From Saprospiraceae bacterium (GTDB taxonomy: Bacteria; Bacteroidota; Bacteroidia; Chitinophagales; Saprospiraceae), in the NCBI GenBank assembly GCA_016716185.1, contig JADJWV010000002.1, forward strand, positions 1,340,501 to 1,404,500: 64,000 nucleotides of DNA, read 5' to 3'. Below are positions 35,370 to 43,874 of this stretch, piece after piece (position 1 is the stretch's first letter; each line of letters opens with the position of its first letter). The notes beneath the pieces were generated by a model, which saw nothing but the letters and a program-made list of their open reading frames with translations, searched no databases and was not told where the DNA came from. The position numbers were made by a program, and so were the translations under genes.

Positions 35370-36647
35370 ATGCCGTATTCTGAGTCATATACAAGATATC
35401 TGGAGCAAGACCGGAAGATATTTACAGACAGCAGACAGGTCATTCCCGGAGGAATATTTGTTGCTTTGAAAGGTCCCCATTTTAATGGAAACCAATTTGC
35501 TGCGGAAACCTTGTCTAAAGGTGCTGCATATGCAATCGTCGATGAAGACATCCCGGCAGTTCCGGGTATAATCCGGGTTCAGAACTGCCTTCAGGAATTG
35601 CAGGCCATGGCTGCATTCAACCGGAAAATTAATGCTGCCCGCATCATCTCCATTACCGGCAGCAATGGGAAAACCACCACCAAGGAACTGACCGAGAGAA
35701 TTTTCTCATTGAAATACAACACGATTGCTACACACGGAAATTTAAACAATCACATTGGACTGCCTTTGACCCTTTTGAGAATTACTGAAGAAACAGAAGT
35801 AGCGATTGTAGAAATGGGTGCAAATAAACCCGGTGATATTGACGAACTCTGTCGCATAGCAGACCCGGATCAGGGTCTGATCACCAGCATCGGAAAAGCA
35901 CATTTGGAAGGATTTGGTTCCTATGAAAATATCATAGATACCAAACTCGAACTTTTTCGATACCTGCAACAAAAAAAAGGACGATGTTATTTCAATCTGA
36001 ATGACCAAGAAATTCGTAAAAAATTTTCGAATGAGGAAAATCAGCTCAGTTACGGAGATGAAAACCTGAATCCCATGTATGCAGGCAAACTTCTAAGGGA
36101 ATTGCCCGATATATGGATGGAATTTAAAGGTATGCGGATACATTCCGTGTTGATGGGCAGATATAATTACGACAATATACTTTCTGCCTGTGCGCTTGCA
36201 TTTGCAAATGACATTGCATTGGAACAAATTAAAGCAGGGATAGAATCTTATGTTCCCGGGAACATGCGTTCTGAATGGATCGAAATAAATGGCTGTAAAA
36301 TTTTACTCGATGCCTACAATGCCAACCCCAGTTCGATGCAGCAAAGTCTGAAGAGCTTTTCCGAAATGGATCATCCGGAGAAGTGGCTGGTTCTTGGAGA
36401 AATGGCAGAGTTGGGAGCATATTCAGAACAAGAGCATAAGGACCTGATGAAATTGGCTGCTCTGGGAGACTATCGCAAAATTTTATTTATTGGTAAAGCT
36501 TATGAATCCGTTGCAACCGATGATCGCATTCATTTTTTTGACGACCGCGAAGCATGTAAAAAATGGCTGGATGACCATTGGCCTGCCGCATCCATGATGC
36601 TCATTAAAGGTTCGAGATCATCCAAACTCGAACAACTTATCCGTTGA
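35370..36647 (+). CDS. murF: UDP-MurNAc-tripeptide D-Ala-D-Ala ligase
   Basis: MurF completes the cytoplasmic peptidoglycan precursor by adding D-Ala-D-Ala to UDP-MurNAc-tripeptide. The 425-residue protein has the N-terminal substrate domain (IFTDSRQVIPGGIFVALKG), the ATP loop ITGSNGKTTTKE at about residues 95-106, NLNNHIGLPLTLLR, VEMGANKPGDIDELC, GRYNYDNILSACALA and the C-terminal DAYNANPSSM. The ATG at 35370 aligns with known MurF N-termini, yet it directly follows a terminator T run and so has no normal leader. Its stop overlaps the convergent gene by 11 bp. Linkage of murF to gldJ is, as I recall, conserved in the phylum. Confidence 0.96.
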   Translation: MPYSESYTRYLEQDRKIFTDSRQVIPGGIFVALKGPHFNGNQFAAETLSKGAAYAIVDEDIPAVPGIIRVQNCLQELQAMAAFNRKINAARIISITGSNGKTTTKELTERIFSLKYNTIATHGNLNNHIGLPLTLLRITEETEVAIVEMGANKPGDIDELCRIADPDQGLITSIGKAHLEGFGSYENIIDTKLELFRYLQQKKGRCYFNLNDQEIRKKFSNEENQLSYGDENLNPMYAGKLLRELPDIWMEFKGMRIHSVLMGRYNYDNILSACALAFANDIALEQIKAGIESYVPGNMRSEWIEINGCKILLDAYNANPSSMQQSLKSFSEMDHPEKWLVLGEMAELGAYSEQEHKDLMKLAALGDYRKILFIGKAYESVATDDRIHFFDDREACKKWLDDHWPAASMMLIKGSRSSKLEQLIR

Positions 36648-37665
36648 TTTTTTCAAGAATCCGTTTTGGGATTTGTTCTTTAGCAGTGAGTTGGTATTCT
36701 TCGTAGGTGCAGGGAATCAATTGATTTGAAAATTCATTATCGACCAGGGGTTCCTCAAACCACCATTTGCCGGATTGTTCTGATTTATAAAAGTTTATTA
36801 CGTAATCGATGCTGTGCAGATGAACCTGATAATTTGTCAATTGCCCCTTTTGGACAGCCTGATCTACTTGTTTCAAATGGCAACCTTCCCAATAGTACCA
36901 AACCATCTGTGCAACCAATTCTGAAGTTACTCCTCCGTGATCTCGTTGGTAATCCCAATCGGAGATCAGAAAAAGTTTATTGCGGTCAGATAATCCTGCC
37001 ATTCTCGAAATCGCAGCAGCTTCTTCTGCATGCAATCCACTGGGATGTTGAGAAAAATTGGCCGGACAATCTGAAAATCGAATTGCATTCAAATCGAAAT
37101 ATATAATTTCTGATGATCTGATATACGGATCTGCGCATTGAGAATTGCTTCGCAACTCTCCAAGACGGATGGAATGATTGCTGGTTTGAATATCAGATTT
37201 AGAATAATGCCTTTGAAGTCCGATGAAATGCATTTCCTTCATGTACATGCAATGTGGATCCAGATTAGTAAAGGAAGAAGTTTGTTCGCTGATGATGCTT
37301 AACCGGTAGGGGTTAAAATGATTAGCCCACTGATTTTGCATTTCTTTTACCCAGTCAATGCCTGCTCCTGTGAGAATCACTGTTTTTTGTAAAGAAAACA
37401 TCAGATGGTAAAGCATTGCAGCGTTTTCTTCCATTTTATCGGGATACAATTCACCTCCGTAACAAATCCCGGTTTCTTCAAACCACTCTGCAGAGAGACT
37501 TTCTAAATTATTCATCATCGGACTGTTTGCCGAAGCATGTGTATTAAAAAGTATCCATTTTGAATTTGGGTTAAGGTAGTAATTTGCGTCTTGTTTTAAA
37601 AAAACAGCAGCCAATTCTGATCTGGAATTGAAAAGCCCGGAGTTAGAAGAACCAAATGATTGCAT
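36637..37665 (-). CDS. Arginase-fold (formimidoylglutamase-like) protein, degenerate
   Basis: The 342-residue protein resembles the arginase/agmatinase/formimidoylglutamase superfamily in its second half: IIYFDLNAIRFSDCPANFSQ aligns with the SFDIDAVDP metal-binding block, and PSGLHAEEAAAISRMAGLS with the following helix. The usual GGDHS and DAHxD manganese motifs are not visible; their place seems taken by VILTGAGIDW and less conserved sequence. It may therefore have lost metal-dependent hydrolysis. It has no signal peptide or membrane segment. A -7 box lies just upstream and its 3' end overlaps murF. Function unknown. Confidence 0.55.
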   Translation of the reverse strand: MQSFGSSNSGLFNSRSELAAVFLKQDANYYLNPNSKWILFNTHASANSPMMNNLESLSAEWFEETGICYGGELYPDKMEENAAMLYHLMFSLQKTVILTGAGIDWVKEMQNQWANHFNPYRLSIISEQTSSFTNLDPHCMYMKEMHFIGLQRHYSKSDIQTSNHSIRLGELRSNSQCADPYIRSSEIIYFDLNAIRFSDCPANFSQHPSGLHAEEAAAISRMAGLSDRNKLFLISDWDYQRDHGGVTSELVAQMVWYYWEGCHLKQVDQAVQKGQLTNYQVHLHSIDYVINFYKSEQSGKWWFEEPLVDNEFSNQLIPCTYEEYQLTAKEQIPKRILEKING

Positions 37666-37682
37666 AAAATAAAATTGAAGTA

Positions 37683-37690
37683 CAAATATA
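37683..37690 (-). promoter_or_regulatory. Candidate -7 box for the arginase-fold gene
   Basis: On the minus strand this reads TATATTTG, an exact TAnnTTTG match, with a predicted leader of about 14 nt to the start at 37665. It lies in the 68-bp gap shared with the divergent dehydrogenase gene. Confidence 0.45.
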
Positions 37691-37733
37691 CATATTAATT
37701 TTTTATTTAATATGTAAACCTAAGTTTAAGAGT

Positions 37734-38951
37734 ATGGATGCTTTGGAAAGGTATTTAAGTAAATCTCCTGAAATTGTTTTTGAATGGAACGATAGCCTGA
37801 CCTCCGCAAAAGGGTGGGCGGTGATCAATTCTTTGAAAGGTGGGGCAGCCGGAGGCGGCACGCGCATGCGCAAAGGCCTTACTCAAATGGAAGTGGTTGA
37901 ACTTGCCAAAACGATGGAAGTAAAGTTCAATCTATGTGGACCGGGTATCGGCGGTGCCAAATCCGGGATTGACTTTGATCCGCTTGATCCTCGCAAAAAA
38001 GAAGTCTTGATGCGCTGGTTTAAAGCGGTTGCACCCCTGTTAAAGACTTACTATGGAACAGCCGGAGATTTGAATGTCGACGAACGTATGGAAGTGAGTC
38101 CAATCCTAAATGAAATTGGGATTCAACACCCTCAGCAGGGGGTTCTGACGGGTCATTATGCTTTGGATCAGAATCAGAGTGCTGAGCGTCTCGAACGATT
38201 GAAAACCGGAACCTCATTAAAGATAACAGATCCCCATTTCACCCCGGAGAACAAAGCGGGGGCTTATACCACGGCAGATCTGATTACCGGATACGGCGTT
38301 TATGCTGCTATCAAAGCTTACTATAACCGATTTGCTCAAAATGGCATTCAAGGAAAACGATTTTTTATCCAGGGTTGGGGAAATGTGGGAGCTGCGGCCG
38401 GTTGGTACCTGGCGAAAGAGGGAGGTAAAATTGTTTTGATTCAGGATAAGTCGGCCTATTTTATAGATGAAAATGGAGCTGATTTTCAAAAAATTGAGCA
38501 ATTGTTTACCGGAAGGGTAGCCAATACTTTACCGGATGGGGAAGGAGAACCAGGACAATATCCGATGGAACTATTAAAAAACCTGAAAATTGATGCCTTT
38601 GTTCCGGCAGCCGCATCGCGACTGGTTACAAGGAAGCTCGCCGAGACCTTGATTGATAGTGGGCTGGAACTTATAGCCTGCGGTGCCAATGTTGCTTTTG
38701 ACGAAGATGCAATCATATTTGGCAGCTTATCGAAGGCTCTTGATGAACGAGTCGCGATATTGCCCGATTTTATTGCCAATTGTGGGGTTGCCAGACTTTT
38801 TTCATACCTGTTGTCCGGTCAGGGGAAGGTAGACCAAAGATCCATTTTTGAAGATGCATTTGGATTGATTTCCGATGCCGTGGAGCGCATCACTGAGTCG
38901 GGTCAAAAGCATCGAAATTTGATTGCCAATGGCTTGAAAATATATTTGTAA
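37734..38951 (+). CDS. Glu/Leu/Phe/Val dehydrogenase family protein
   Basis: Enzymes of this family deaminate an amino acid to its 2-oxo acid with NAD(P). The 405-residue protein has the N-terminal substrate domain with GGAAGGGTRM (about 36-45), K64 in VKFNLCGPGIGGAKSGI (catalytic or substrate lysines K64 and K76), and a Rossmann domain with IQGWGNVGAAAGWYLA (about 205-220) and the later ACGANVAF and LPDFIANCGV segments. The substrate cannot be told: length and motifs fit glutamate or branched-chain dehydrogenases. It is divergent from the arginase-fold gene. Confidence 0.85.
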   Translation: MDALERYLSKSPEIVFEWNDSLTSAKGWAVINSLKGGAAGGGTRMRKGLTQMEVVELAKTMEVKFNLCGPGIGGAKSGIDFDPLDPRKKEVLMRWFKAVAPLLKTYYGTAGDLNVDERMEVSPILNEIGIQHPQQGVLTGHYALDQNQSAERLERLKTGTSLKITDPHFTPENKAGAYTTADLITGYGVYAAIKAYYNRFAQNGIQGKRFFIQGWGNVGAAAGWYLAKEGGKIVLIQDKSAYFIDENGADFQKIEQLFTGRVANTLPDGEGEPGQYPMELLKNLKIDAFVPAAASRLVTRKLAETLIDSGLELIACGANVAFDEDAIIFGSLSKALDERVAILPDFIANCGVARLFSYLLSGQGKVDQRSIFEDAFGLISDAVERITESGQKHRNLIANGLKIYL

Positions 38952-39010
38952 TTAATTCTAAGTCATTGAAATAAAATACATTATAAATTTTAATATTTTT
39001 TTATATTAAG

Positions 39011-39045
39011 TTTAGGCAAAATGGCGGGGTTTTTGCATAACTTTG
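39011..39045 (+). promoter_or_regulatory. Candidate promoter of the OmpA-family gene
   Basis: TAACTTTG at 39038-39045 fits TAnnTTTG, with a TTTA (one mismatch to TTTG) at 39011-39014, 23 bp upstream. The predicted leader to the ATG at 39091 is about 42 nt. Confidence 0.5.
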
Positions 39046-39090
39046 TTAGGACATATGTTATGCCCGTATCCTTTGACCAAAGTTCTCCGA

Positions 39091-41073
39091 ATGAGGCTAA
39101 GATTAACCACATACTTTTTACTGCTGATTGGTGTAAGCTTGTCTTACGGACAAAGTACAGCCGTCCCACCTGATACAACGGCGGTAGATTCTTTCAAAGC
39201 GGGCCGGACTCCTCTACTCGAGGAAGATACCCAAACAGATATTGAAGTTGTGCCCCAAAAGGATGAAATGCAGTCGGCACCTGTTCAGTCAGAACCTACC
39301 CAGAATAGTCAACTGATCATCCAAAATGATCAGAATGCAAATAATCCACTAGGCACAATAACATTAGATACATCCAAAAATAATGCCCAGGCAAATGATC
39401 CCAATTCACTTTGGAAATCGGGCAAGTCGAAATATCCGCCTAAACCCAAACACATGTGGGAAATCGGATTGGGCGTAGGAAATTATTTTATCAGTGGCGA
39501 TGTCGATTACTGTTTGCCAGGTTATGGATTTGCATTGCACGTAAGAAGGGCTTTGCATTATGCATTTTCCATCAGAGCTGAAGTTTTTTATGGGATTGCA
39601 TACGGTCTGGAACCTCAACCTTACAGCAGTTCTCTCGATAATGAACAGGAGGTCTTTCAGGGTTATGGCACCAATTCCGGTGGTAATGCATGGTTTCCAT
39701 CTTACCGGACGAAATACCTTTCAGCTTCGCTGCAGGGAGTACTCAATATTGGGAATATTCTTTTTCATAAAGATCGCAATGTCTGGAATTGGTACATGTT
39801 TGTTGGATTGGGTTTGGATCATCACGTCACCGAGCTCGACCTCAAAGATGAATATGGGGTTTATACCAATTTAGTAGGCATTACAAATTTTACAGTCGAC
39901 CGATTCAATACAAGTAAAGGCCGTTCAGAGATCAAAGACAAACTGGAAAGCATTTACGACGGGAAATACGAAACCAGGGCACACGAACAAAATGGTATTT
40001 TCAGATTTGGAGATGACTACAATTCGCATGTTTTGTTTCAGGCAGGAATCGGATTGGCAAGAAAAATTAACAGACGGATTAATATTGCAATAGAACATCA
40101 AATTGGCTTAACAGATAACGATTATCTGGATGGAATTCGCTGGAGAACCAACCTGGATCAGACCACAGAAAACGATGTGCAACATTTTACCAACTTAAGG
40201 CTGGCTATCAATATAGGAAGTTTTAAAAAGAAGAAAGAACCATTGTATTGGTTAAATCCTTTGGATGCCGTTATGCAGGATATTGCGGATTTGAAACAAA
40301 GACCTGTTTACGATCCGACAGATACAGACAAGGATGGAGTCATTGATTTATTGGATCAGGATAATGAAACGCCCGAAGGAGCAGCAGTTGATACTAAAGG
40401 ATTAGCGCTCGACAGTGATAACGACGGCATACCCGATTATAAAGATGCTGAACCTTTCTCGCCTCCGGGCATAGCTGTTGACGAAAGAGGAGTTGCCAAA
40501 GTAAATCCACCGCTTGGCGAAGGAGATGTAAAAAATATTATCGATAAGCGATTTGGAATTCCCCCGGGTACTGCAGATGGCGATGCAGCTCATGTATTAT
40601 TGAGTAACGTAAAATGGTTCCTGCCCATGGTTCATTTTAATCTCGATGAGTATTGCATCAATGAAAAATATGCACCTCAGTTTGCCAATGTTGCTCAGGT
40701 AATGAAAACACATCCGGGATTAAAAATAACCGTACACGGTCACACAGATATCAGACATTCCAACGCTTATAATAAAGTATTGTCCTACAACCGCGCCCAT
40801 GAAGCGATTGAATACATGGTCAATACTTACTGCATTGCCAGAGATCGATTTATTCTGATGTACGGAGGAGAAGAACAACCCCTGGGTGGACACAAAGTTA
40901 ATCATGGAGTTAACCGCCGGGCCGAATTCAGAGTGGCTGCTCCGGATGACATTGAAATGCCTAAGCCGGATGGTCCTCCTGCCGGACAATGCCATAAAAA
41001 GAGAAAAGCCAAATCTTCATCGACAGAAAACAACGAAGGAGGTTCCGGCGAAGAAAAGAAATCGGGATTTTAA
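39091..41073 (+). CDS. OmpA-family outer-membrane protein with TSP3 repeats
   Basis: This protein likely ties the outer membrane to peptidoglycan. The 660-residue product starts at the ATG at 39091, giving a signal peptide (1 to about 20, ending LSYG); the frame is open upstream to a TTG. Then come a Gln, Asn and Pro-rich linker (to about 110), a beta-barrel region (about 120-390), calcium-binding thrombospondin type 3-like repeats (DTDKDGVIDLLDQ, DSDNDGIPDYKD, about 408-455) and an OmpA C-terminal domain (about 513-623) with VHGHTDIRHSNAYN and NRRAEFRV. The C-terminal 35 residues are Lys, Ser and Glu-rich. Confidence 0.9.
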   Translation: MRLRLTTYFLLLIGVSLSYGQSTAVPPDTTAVDSFKAGRTPLLEEDTQTDIEVVPQKDEMQSAPVQSEPTQNSQLIIQNDQNANNPLGTITLDTSKNNAQANDPNSLWKSGKSKYPPKPKHMWEIGLGVGNYFISGDVDYCLPGYGFALHVRRALHYAFSIRAEVFYGIAYGLEPQPYSSSLDNEQEVFQGYGTNSGGNAWFPSYRTKYLSASLQGVLNIGNILFHKDRNVWNWYMFVGLGLDHHVTELDLKDEYGVYTNLVGITNFTVDRFNTSKGRSEIKDKLESIYDGKYETRAHEQNGIFRFGDDYNSHVLFQAGIGLARKINRRINIAIEHQIGLTDNDYLDGIRWRTNLDQTTENDVQHFTNLRLAINIGSFKKKKEPLYWLNPLDAVMQDIADLKQRPVYDPTDTDKDGVIDLLDQDNETPEGAAVDTKGLALDSDNDGIPDYKDAEPFSPPGIAVDERGVAKVNPPLGEGDVKNIIDKRFGIPPGTADGDAAHVLLSNVKWFLPMVHFNLDEYCINEKYAPQFANVAQVMKTHPGLKITVHGHTDIRHSNAYNKVLSYNRAHEAIEYMVNTYCIARDRFILMYGGEEQPLGGHKVNHGVNRRAEFRVAAPDDIEMPKPDGPPAGQCHKKRKAKSSSTENNEGGSGEEKKSGF

Positions 41074-41184
41074 TTTCGAATTTTTCTAATTAAATTTTCT
41101 TCAGCAATATTCTTTAGATTCCATGCCATGTGAAGTTGCAGTGGACGGGTCTCTATTCGTATTTCTAAATCCACCAATTCCTAA

Positions 41185-41739
41185 ATGAAAAATGAATTTC
41201 GTGTAACGATTCATATGGTTTCAAGCCTTGATGGAAGGATTGCTAAAAAAGACAATAGTATATCGTGGTTTGATACATCTCATCCATACGGCCAGGGAAT
41301 TGACGCACAAGATCCTGAAGAGTTTCTTAAAACGATCGATTGCTACTTGATGGGTGCACGGACCTATGAACACGCTTTGGAACTTTCAAAATCTTATGGC
41401 TGGGTTTATGGCGACAAGCCGACAATTGTATTGACCAATCGAAAATTGCCAACCGACAGATTAAATATTGAATTTTATTCGGGAGACTTGAAAAAACTTG
41501 TTTATGATCGCCTGAAACCAACCTATAAAAATGTTTGGGTAGCTGGTGGTGCCATGCTTGCAAAAGAGTTAATCCGTCAGAGATTGGCAGATGAAATTAG
41601 AATAAGTATTTTACCAATTATTTTAGGTGAAGGACTTTTGTTTTTTGATAACATCGGACAAGAACTAAAAATGCGTCTGAAAGACACAGCAGCATACAAG
41701 AACGGAATGGTAGAATTATGCTATGAAATTATAAAGTAG
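41185..41739 (+). CDS. Dihydrofolate reductase-family protein (RibD C-terminal type)
   Basis: The 184-residue protein has the RibD C-terminal/DHFR-like fold: HMVSSLDGRIAKKDNSISWF at the start, a CYLMGARTYEHAL segment, PTIVLTNRKLP, VWVAGGAMLAKELIRQRLADEI and PIILGEGLLFFD. Such stand-alone proteins are widespread NADPH-dependent reductases whose substrates are mostly unknown; it is not a housekeeping FolA. It is a single gene with about 110 bp of plain spacer before it and 155 bp after. Confidence 0.85.
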   Translation: MKNEFRVTIHMVSSLDGRIAKKDNSISWFDTSHPYGQGIDAQDPEEFLKTIDCYLMGARTYEHALELSKSYGWVYGDKPTIVLTNRKLPTDRLNIEFYSGDLKKLVYDRLKPTYKNVWVAGGAMLAKELIRQRLADEIRISILPIILGEGLLFFDNIGQELKMRLKDTAAYKNGMVELCYEIIK

Positions 41740-41894
41740 CATATAGCAAAGGACCGCTAACAACTTTTATTTGTATCTGTAAACGAAAGGTGGGAAGCAC
41801 AATTCTTAAAATACCTATAAAACGCAATGCTTAAATAATTTCTGGCGATCCTAAATCGCTAATTTCTCAAAGCTCTAAACCATATAATTTTCAA

Positions 41895-43121
41895 TTACAA
41901 CAACATGCTTACAGGTTGTTCCAGTAAATTTTTCAAGGTCTGCAGAAATTTTGCTCCCGTGGCTCCATCTACAGCCCGGTGGTCGCAAGATAAAGTCATC
42001 TTCATACGACTGGAAATCGCCAATTGATCGTTGACCACTGCGGGTTTTTTCTGTATGGAACCAACGGCAAGAATGCAGGCATCCGGCGGGTTAATTATCG
42101 CAGTAAAATGTTCGATATCAAACATACCCAGATTTGAAATGGTAAATGTATTGCCTTGCATTTCATCGAGATTCAATTTACGTTCTTTGGCCCTGGTTGC
42201 TTTATCACTTATTTCTTCTTTCAGCGTCAGCAAAGTTTTTTGGTCGGCATTTCTGACCACAGGAACTACCAGTCCATCCTCTATGGCCACAGCCACACCA
42301 ATGTGGACATCTCCATGATAGACCATTTTGTCACCCATCCAGGAAACATTGACCCCCGGATTACTTTTCAAAGCCAATGCGCAGGCTTTTACGATCAGGT
42401 CGTTGAATGAAATTTTCACCGGAGAGATCTCATTGAGCTGCGTTCGCGCCTGGACACAGGCATCCATGTTGACTTCTGTAGTTAGATAGAAATGCGGCGC
42501 AGAAAATTTGCTTTCCGCCAATCTTCTGGCGATGGTTTTCCTCATTTGACTGAGGACGACTTCCCGGTCCCCAATTTGTGTGGTCTGAATGGAAATGGCG
42601 CCTACACCTGGTTTGAAGTTTTCGACATCTCTTCTTACAATTCTACCATGTTCGCCACTGCCTGTTAGATTTTCCAGCGGAATTCCCATTTCTCTGGCCA
42701 TGCTTTTGGCCAGAGGGGAGGCTTTAATTCGTTGGTCGGGATCTGAGACAATGTGCAGAGGGGTTATTTCTTCTTGATTTTGAGAGGAGAACCTTGTTTT
42801 ATCAATGTTTTCAACAAACGGAAGTTTATCTTTCCTTGGATCGGGGTTAGCGGATGAAATCTGCAACAATTGTTGGAAATCTTCTGATGCCTGTCCGATT
42901 ACAGCGATGATCCCATCGACAGGCACGGGTCCTTCCTGAACTGCAATGTGCAATAAGGTACCTTCTTCAAAAGCTTCGAGATCCATGGTAGCTTTATCAG
43001 TCTCCACCTCAGCCAATACATCGCCTGGTTTTACCTTCTCCCCGACTTTTTTAGTCCAGCCTTTAATAAATCCTTCAGTCATGGTGTCTGAAAGCCTGGG
43101 CATTTTAATTACAGAAGCCAT
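41895..43121 (-). CDS. 2-oxoacid (pyruvate) dehydrogenase E2, dihydrolipoyl acyltransferase
   Basis: E2 transfers the acyl group from lipoate to CoA in the pyruvate dehydrogenase-type complex. I start at the ATG at 43121 (MASVIKMPRLSDTMTEG); the frame runs on to a TTG at 43178, but a promoter box lies between. The 408-residue protein has one lipoyl domain with ETDKATMDLEA (lipoyl-lysine), a peripheral-subunit-binding domain (ASPLAKSMAREMGIPLENLTG, about 140-175), and the catalytic domain with SCDHRAVDGATGAKFLQTL. E1 and E3 genes are absent here. pdhC is likely, but other 2-oxoacid substrates cannot be excluded. Confidence 0.93.
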   Translation of the reverse strand: MASVIKMPRLSDTMTEGFIKGWTKKVGEKVKPGDVLAEVETDKATMDLEAFEEGTLLHIAVQEGPVPVDGIIAVIGQASEDFQQLLQISSANPDPRKDKLPFVENIDKTRFSSQNQEEITPLHIVSDPDQRIKASPLAKSMAREMGIPLENLTGSGEHGRIVRRDVENFKPGVGAISIQTTQIGDREVVLSQMRKTIARRLAESKFSAPHFYLTTEVNMDACVQARTQLNEISPVKISFNDLIVKACALALKSNPGVNVSWMGDKMVYHGDVHIGVAVAIEDGLVVPVVRNADQKTLLTLKEEISDKATRAKERKLNLDEMQGNTFTISNLGMFDIEHFTAIINPPDACILAVGSIQKKPAVVNDQLAISSRMKMTLSCDHRAVDGATGAKFLQTLKNLLEQPVSMLL

Positions 43122-43136
43122 CTCACTAATTTTGAG

Positions 43137-43170
43137 CAAAATTAAGCCTTTCTTTTTGAATTCTTCCAAA
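43137..43170 (-). promoter_or_regulatory. Promoter of the E2 gene
   Basis: On the minus strand, TTTG (43170-43167) and TAATTTTG (43144-43137) are 22 bp apart, a full match to the Bacteroidota promoter pattern. The predicted leader to the ATG at 43121 is about 12 nt, which supports that start. Confidence 0.6.
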
Positions 43171-43250
43171 GGGTTCAATTAGCCAATTTGCTATTAAAAT
43201 TCCCAATAAATCAGTAGTTTATGAATTATAATAATGTTTAATTTTAGGCC

Positions 43251-43874
43251 ATGAATCAAATTTCAAAAATTTTAGAAGAAGCCGTGGTGGCATTGAGTGG
43301 TTTGCCTGGAATTGGAAAAAAAACGGCACTTCGGCTGGTATTGCATATGGCACAGCAGGATAAAGAAAGAACAAGACAGCTGGCAACTGCCGTAGAACAT
43401 GTCGCATCCCATTTGAAATTATGTAAAAGTTGTTTTGCTTACAGTGACCACGATGTTTGCGCCATTTGCTCGAATCCGGTTCGCGACAGCAGTCTTATTT
43501 GCGTAGTGGAATCCGTACGCGATCTTTTTGCAATCGAAGAGACCCAAACGTTTAAAGGTAAATATCATGTATTGGGAGGATTGATCTCTCCATTGGATGG
43601 AATCGGACCCGATAAGATCCATATTTCATCTTTGTTTGAAAAAATAAAATCCGGCCTGGTTAGCGAAATTATTCTTGCGATCCGTCCAAATATCGAAGGC
43701 GATACCACCGCATATTACATCCACAAGAATATGCCTGATTCTGCCGTTAAATTAACAATGCTTGCCAGAGGAGTTTCATTTGGTTCAGAATTGGAATATG
43801 CGGACGAACTTACGCTGAGCAGGTCCATTTCTAACCGAACTGCTTACCAACTTTCAGACAACGCGATCGGGTGA
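43251..43874 (+). CDS. recR: Recombination mediator RecR
   Basis: RecR works with RecO and RecF to load RecA at single-strand gaps. The 207-residue protein has the helix-hairpin-helix (LSGLPGIGKKTALRLVLHM), a four-cysteine zinc finger (LCKSCFAYSDHDVCAICS, about 62-79), a Toprim domain starting ICVVESVRDLFAIE and the C-terminal TMLARGVSFGSELEYADELTL pattern. It is divergent from the E2 gene and overlaps the next gene by 4 bp (GTGA). Confidence 0.96.
   Translation: MNQISKILEEAVVALSGLPGIGKKTALRLVLHMAQQDKERTRQLATAVEHVASHLKLCKSCFAYSDHDVCAICSNPVRDSSLICVVESVRDLFAIEETQTFKGKYHVLGGLISPLDGIGPDKIHISSLFEKIKSGLVSEIILAIRPNIEGDTTAYYIHKNMPDSAVKLTMLARGVSFGSELEYADELTLSRSISNRTAYQLSDNAIG

Noticed and set aside
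36637..36647. 11-bp convergent overlap of murF and the arginase-fold gene
   Set aside because: Short convergent 3' overlaps are common; both stop codons are clear and nothing suggests a function.
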